Below the pieces are notes generated by a model that was not told the DNA's origin, searched no databases, and was given only the letters and a program-made list of their open reading frames with translations. 21,420 nt of DNA from Phoronis ovalis (Eukaryota; Phoronida; Phoronidae): the NCBI GenBank assembly GCA_028565635.1, contig JAOXYB010101604.1, positions 1-21,420 on the forward strand, written 5' to 3'. The position numbers and the translations under genes were made by a program. Below are positions 19,402-21,420 of the stretch, in pieces; positions within the stretch are counted from its first letter, which is position 1; each line of letters opens with the position of its first letter.

Positions 19402-21178
19402 TGTGTAAATAATGTATTTAACTATATCTTCTAGTTTATACATAACCTTAACCTAGTTCCATCAAGTATAATTTTTTTGTCTAAAAATGCTTTTGTTTTG
19501 ATTTATGACAAAGCTGGGGAAAACTGCTGTTTTGGTTGGCAACTTCTTAAACCATATTGGAGTTGATTGTTTTATATGACACCTGTTAAACTATATTTTT
19601 GTTCTTTTAGCAAAAATTTAATTCTTTGTTCAGAAATTCTCCAGTAGAGATAAATCTGGCAAAATGATTTAAGTAACTATATGTATTCAGCTATCAATTT
19701 ACACTCAAATATACATTGTGTTGATGTTCCATATTTCAGATATCCCCTTGTCGATATTGGAGCAAATTTAACTCATCGTCGTTTTGATGGGGATTTATCT
19801 CATGTTCTTGAGAAAGCCAAACAGTTTGGTATAGTTTCTTACATTTTTAGTTACATTTCATATATATTTATAAGTCCTGGACACATGGAGCATATACTAA
19901 CAAATTACTATGTATGGCAGCCTACTATCTTGTCTTCTGCTTTCCAGTAAAAAATAAGTCATTGAAGTATTTTTTTGGAAAGACTACAACAATTTTTAAT
20001 ATTTACCAGAGAATGATCCTATGTAGGCAAAAGGCTGCCATATTAGGATCCTGTATCTAGGACTACTGTTCATATTAAGATCCTGTATCTAGGACTACTG
20101 TTCATATTAATTTGTTTTTGAAGACAAGGCAGTTCACTGTTCATTTCATGTGTTAACATGCACCAATATTCCTAAAACACCTACAGCAACATGACAACAA
20201 GATAGAGTTAAAATTTTTCAAATACAAAGCTTTTGCTAAAATTGGCAGAAATTTTCCCAGCAAATTGCTTTGACACCAAATTGATTCCAATAGGAAGATT
20301 ACTAAATCCACTTGGTGAAAAAGTCGTTTTACTAGCTAGAATTCTCATCCAGATATTTTACAATTTCTTGCTAAAAAAAGCAAAATTGTGTTTTCAGATA
20401 TTTTGAAATGTACTTTTAAATTAATATTTGCATTAAGTTTCTACATGCTATTTCTTTTTGGTATAGCTGCTATGGGAATATTGGAATGTCCTCAAAGTTA
20501 TTACAATTAAACTGTTGGCATTGTTGATATTTATTTAAAGTTGAATTGGATATCTGGCTGAAATAATTATTGACTCCCAGCACTTAAAGACAAGAGATTG
20601 ACCACCCTTTAGAACATCCGTCTTTATTTTATTTACTGGTTTTATGATTATAGCTTTTTCACAATTTTATTCATCACCATCGTTTAAATGAACTTTAGGT
20701 ATAGAGAAGATAATGGTAACAGGAACATCTTTAAGACATAGTAAAGAAGCTTTAAAGTTGGCTAAATCATATCCTGGATACCTGTATTGCACAGCTGGTA
20801 AGAATAATGGTATTTTATAGGGGATATGATTTTTATGTTAAATTAATACTAGTAAGTTTATGTTACTAATCACCTATTCCTATAAGGGTGTACGTCCTTT
20901 AATTGTCTCAATACAATAAAAAATGGTACGTCTACTTAGCCTTTCACGAGCTTTGATGTCTGTACAATTATACTGCATGTATTTCTGTTTACTTTTTGTC
21001 TTCACTGATTTGTGTAGGCGTGCATCCACATGATGCTAAGCATTGGAAAGCTGACATGCAGACAGAGTTGGAAACGCTTCTAAAAAATCCAGAATGTGTT
21101 GCTGTAGGAGAATGTGGCTTAGATTTTAACAGGAATTTTTCACCTCAAGATAAACAACTAGAAGTCTTTGAAAAGCAG
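17445..21178 (+). CDS. RRM-TatD fusion: RNA-recognition motif plus TatD-family metal-dependent nuclease (spliced, 3' partial)
   Basis: Join of 17445-17499, 18349-18529, 19222-19362, 19740-19828, 20699-20797 and 21018-21178, 242 residues, continuing past the right edge. Residues 15-92 form an RRM: RNP2 is SVFVGNLPY (15-23) and RNP1 is KAKGHGFVV (55-63), with His59 at the usual aromatic position and Phe61 kept. A Ser/Thr/Pro-rich linker (94-126) leads into a TatD domain from about 127: VDIGANLT (130-137), MVTGTSLR, AGVHPH (H191, H193) and GECGLDFNRNF with the metal-ligand Glu at 220. The TatD part resembles bacterial TatD more than TATDN1. E. coli TatD is a Mg-dependent 3'-5' exonuclease on single-stranded DNA and RNA, so an RRM could add substrate binding. 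The remaining ligands lie in exons beyond the window. All junctions are phase-consistent, so the fusion is well supported. Confidence 0.85.
17500..18348. other. RRM-TatD intron 1
   Basis: 849 bases, AT-rich, with a (G)12 run at 17663-17674 just after TATATATAGG. No other feature is recognised. Confidence 0.7.
17663..17674 (+). repeat. (G)12 homopolymer
   Basis: Twelve consecutive G in intron 1 of the RRM-TatD gene, preceded by GGGA. Confidence 0.9.
18349..18529 (+). CDS. RRM-TatD exon 2 (main RRM body)
   Basis: 181 bases between acceptor gtgttttgcag and donor GGAAG|gtaatt, phase 1 to phase 2. It encodes residues 20-78: NLPYQCDVSELAEFL (end of beta-1 and helix 1), beta-2/beta-3 with RNP1 KGHGFVV, and helix 2 ending LLSLTG. 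Order and spacing are those of a single canonical RRM. Confidence 0.9.
18530..19221. other. RRM-TatD intron 2
   Basis: 692 bases of AT-rich sequence. The phrase AAACAAATA recurs near 18712 and 18738 in a short duplicated TATATAAACAAATA segment; nothing else is seen. Confidence 0.6.
19222..19362 (+). CDS. RRM-TatD exon 3 (RRM beta-4 and linker)
   Basis: 141 bases after acceptor attttttccag. RKFKGRKLKIQIAKD supplies the last RRM strand, and residues 94-126 are a flexible linker rich in Ser, Thr and Pro (SSPGIKRTTPIGPDTSE). The donor is CACAA|gtaggt in phase 2. One base later the frame would read a stop, so this donor is needed to reach the TatD part. A long GT microsatellite starts three bases into the intron. 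Confidence 0.85.
19366..19399 (+). repeat. (GT)n microsatellite, about 17 units
   Basis: A near-perfect GT tract followed by TTGTGTGT, starting within the donor region of intron 3 of the RRM-TatD gene. Confidence 0.95.
19740..19828 (+). CDS. RRM-TatD exon 4 (start of TatD domain)
   Basis: 89 bases after acceptor ccatatttcag, ending at TTTG|gtatag. It encodes YPLVDIGANLTHRRF and a helix ending in KAKQF. DIGxNLT replaces the D-x-H-x-H of other TatD members, as in E. coli TatD. The open frame extends upstream into the intron to an in-frame ATG at 19681. Confidence 0.9.
19829..20698. other. RRM-TatD intron 4
   Basis: 870 bases of AT-rich intron containing a perfect 32-bp tandem duplication at 20047-20110. 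No exon is seen. Confidence 0.6.
20047..20110. repeat. Perfect 32-bp tandem duplication
   Basis: The unit beginning GATCCTGTATCTAGGACTAC and ending CATATTAA occurs twice, head to tail, with no mismatch, implying a recent duplication. Confidence 0.95.
20699..20797 (+). CDS. RRM-TatD exon 5
   Basis: 99 bases between acceptor gaactttag and donor GCTG|gtaaga. It encodes IEKIMVTGTSLRHSKEAL, then a helix and YPGYLYCTA, matching the second strand-helix unit of the TatD barrel and the strand before GVHPH. Confidence 0.9.
21018..21178 (+). CDS. RRM-TatD exon 6 (HPH and metal-binding Glu)
   Basis: 161 bases between acceptor tttgtgtag and donor AAGCAG|gtatat, ending in phase 0. It encodes VHPHDAKHW, an acidic helix, VAVGECGLDFNRNFSP and the helix DKQLEVFEKQ. 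The GECGLDF motif contains the conserved metal-binding Glu of the TatD family. Confidence 0.93.
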
Positions 21179-21294
21179 GTATATAAAATCAACTGATTGG
21201 AGAATGTTGCTATCTATTCTGGGACAAAGGCAGAAGTTGTAAAGTGCTACCACATGTCTTAGTAGGTATTTATGCCCATCACTATGTAATAGTG

Positions 21295-21420
21295 AATGGG
21301 CGTATACTGCTAAAGGGTATGCGGCGTCGGCGCCAGCATCGTTGTCGGCATCGTATGTAACCTTTTCTTTGTCTTGCTATAACGGCTTCAGCTTTCGTCA
21401 GATCATCTTCGTATTTGGTA
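21295..21420. repeat. GC-richer tract, probable dispersed repeat fragment
   Basis: From about 21295 the sequence becomes CpG-rich (GCGGCGTCGGCGCC, then GTTGTCGGCATCG), unlike the AT-rich intron around it, and runs off the window. Similar GTCGGC-rich blocks occur within dispersed repeats in mollusc genomes; the assignment is from composition and recollection only. Confidence 0.35.

Overview
The window is strongly AT-rich, intron-rich animal DNA. Coding DNA is sparse, short exons sit in multi-kilobase introns with GT-AG boundaries, and microsatellites, G/C homopolymers and repeat fragments lie between them. No bacterial operon, rRNA or convincing tRNA is present. The protein families and the repeat style would suit a mollusc or other lophotrochozoan invertebrate; that placement is inference.

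Two divergently oriented protein genes are present, and both are cut by the window edges. On the minus strand, from about 13.1 kb down to 0.6 kb and continuing past the left edge, lies the 5' part of an ETS1/ETS2/Pointed-class transcription factor. Three coding exons (12900-12811, 11985-11835, 713-594) join in phase and encode 120 residues. They end just as the Pointed (PNT) domain begins and include the Thr-Pro MAP-kinase site in front of it. Inside the 11-kb intron before the third exon is a convincing alternative first exon (3705-3567, 46 codons). It has its own TATA-like sequence, a strong donor and the correct splice phase. Two weaker start-exon candidates and one poison-exon candidate lie in the same intron.

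On the plus strand, from 17445 past the right edge, is a six-exon partial gene encoding an RNA-recognition motif (RRM) joined to a TatD-family metal-dependent nuclease (242 residues in the window). All five internal junctions are phase-consistent. The RNP2 motif is split across the first intron, so exon 1 is identified by the continuity of the motif.

Between the two genes (13.1-17.4 kb) lies the intergenic region. Close to the ETS gene are a full CRE, an inverted CCAAT box and two YY1-like sites. Close to the RRM-TatD gene are a perfect ETS consensus site and a 16-base G run. A small MITE-like element at 15206-15390, flanked by a 9-bp direct repeat, sits in the middle. The right edge runs into a GC-richer tract that looks like a repeat fragment.
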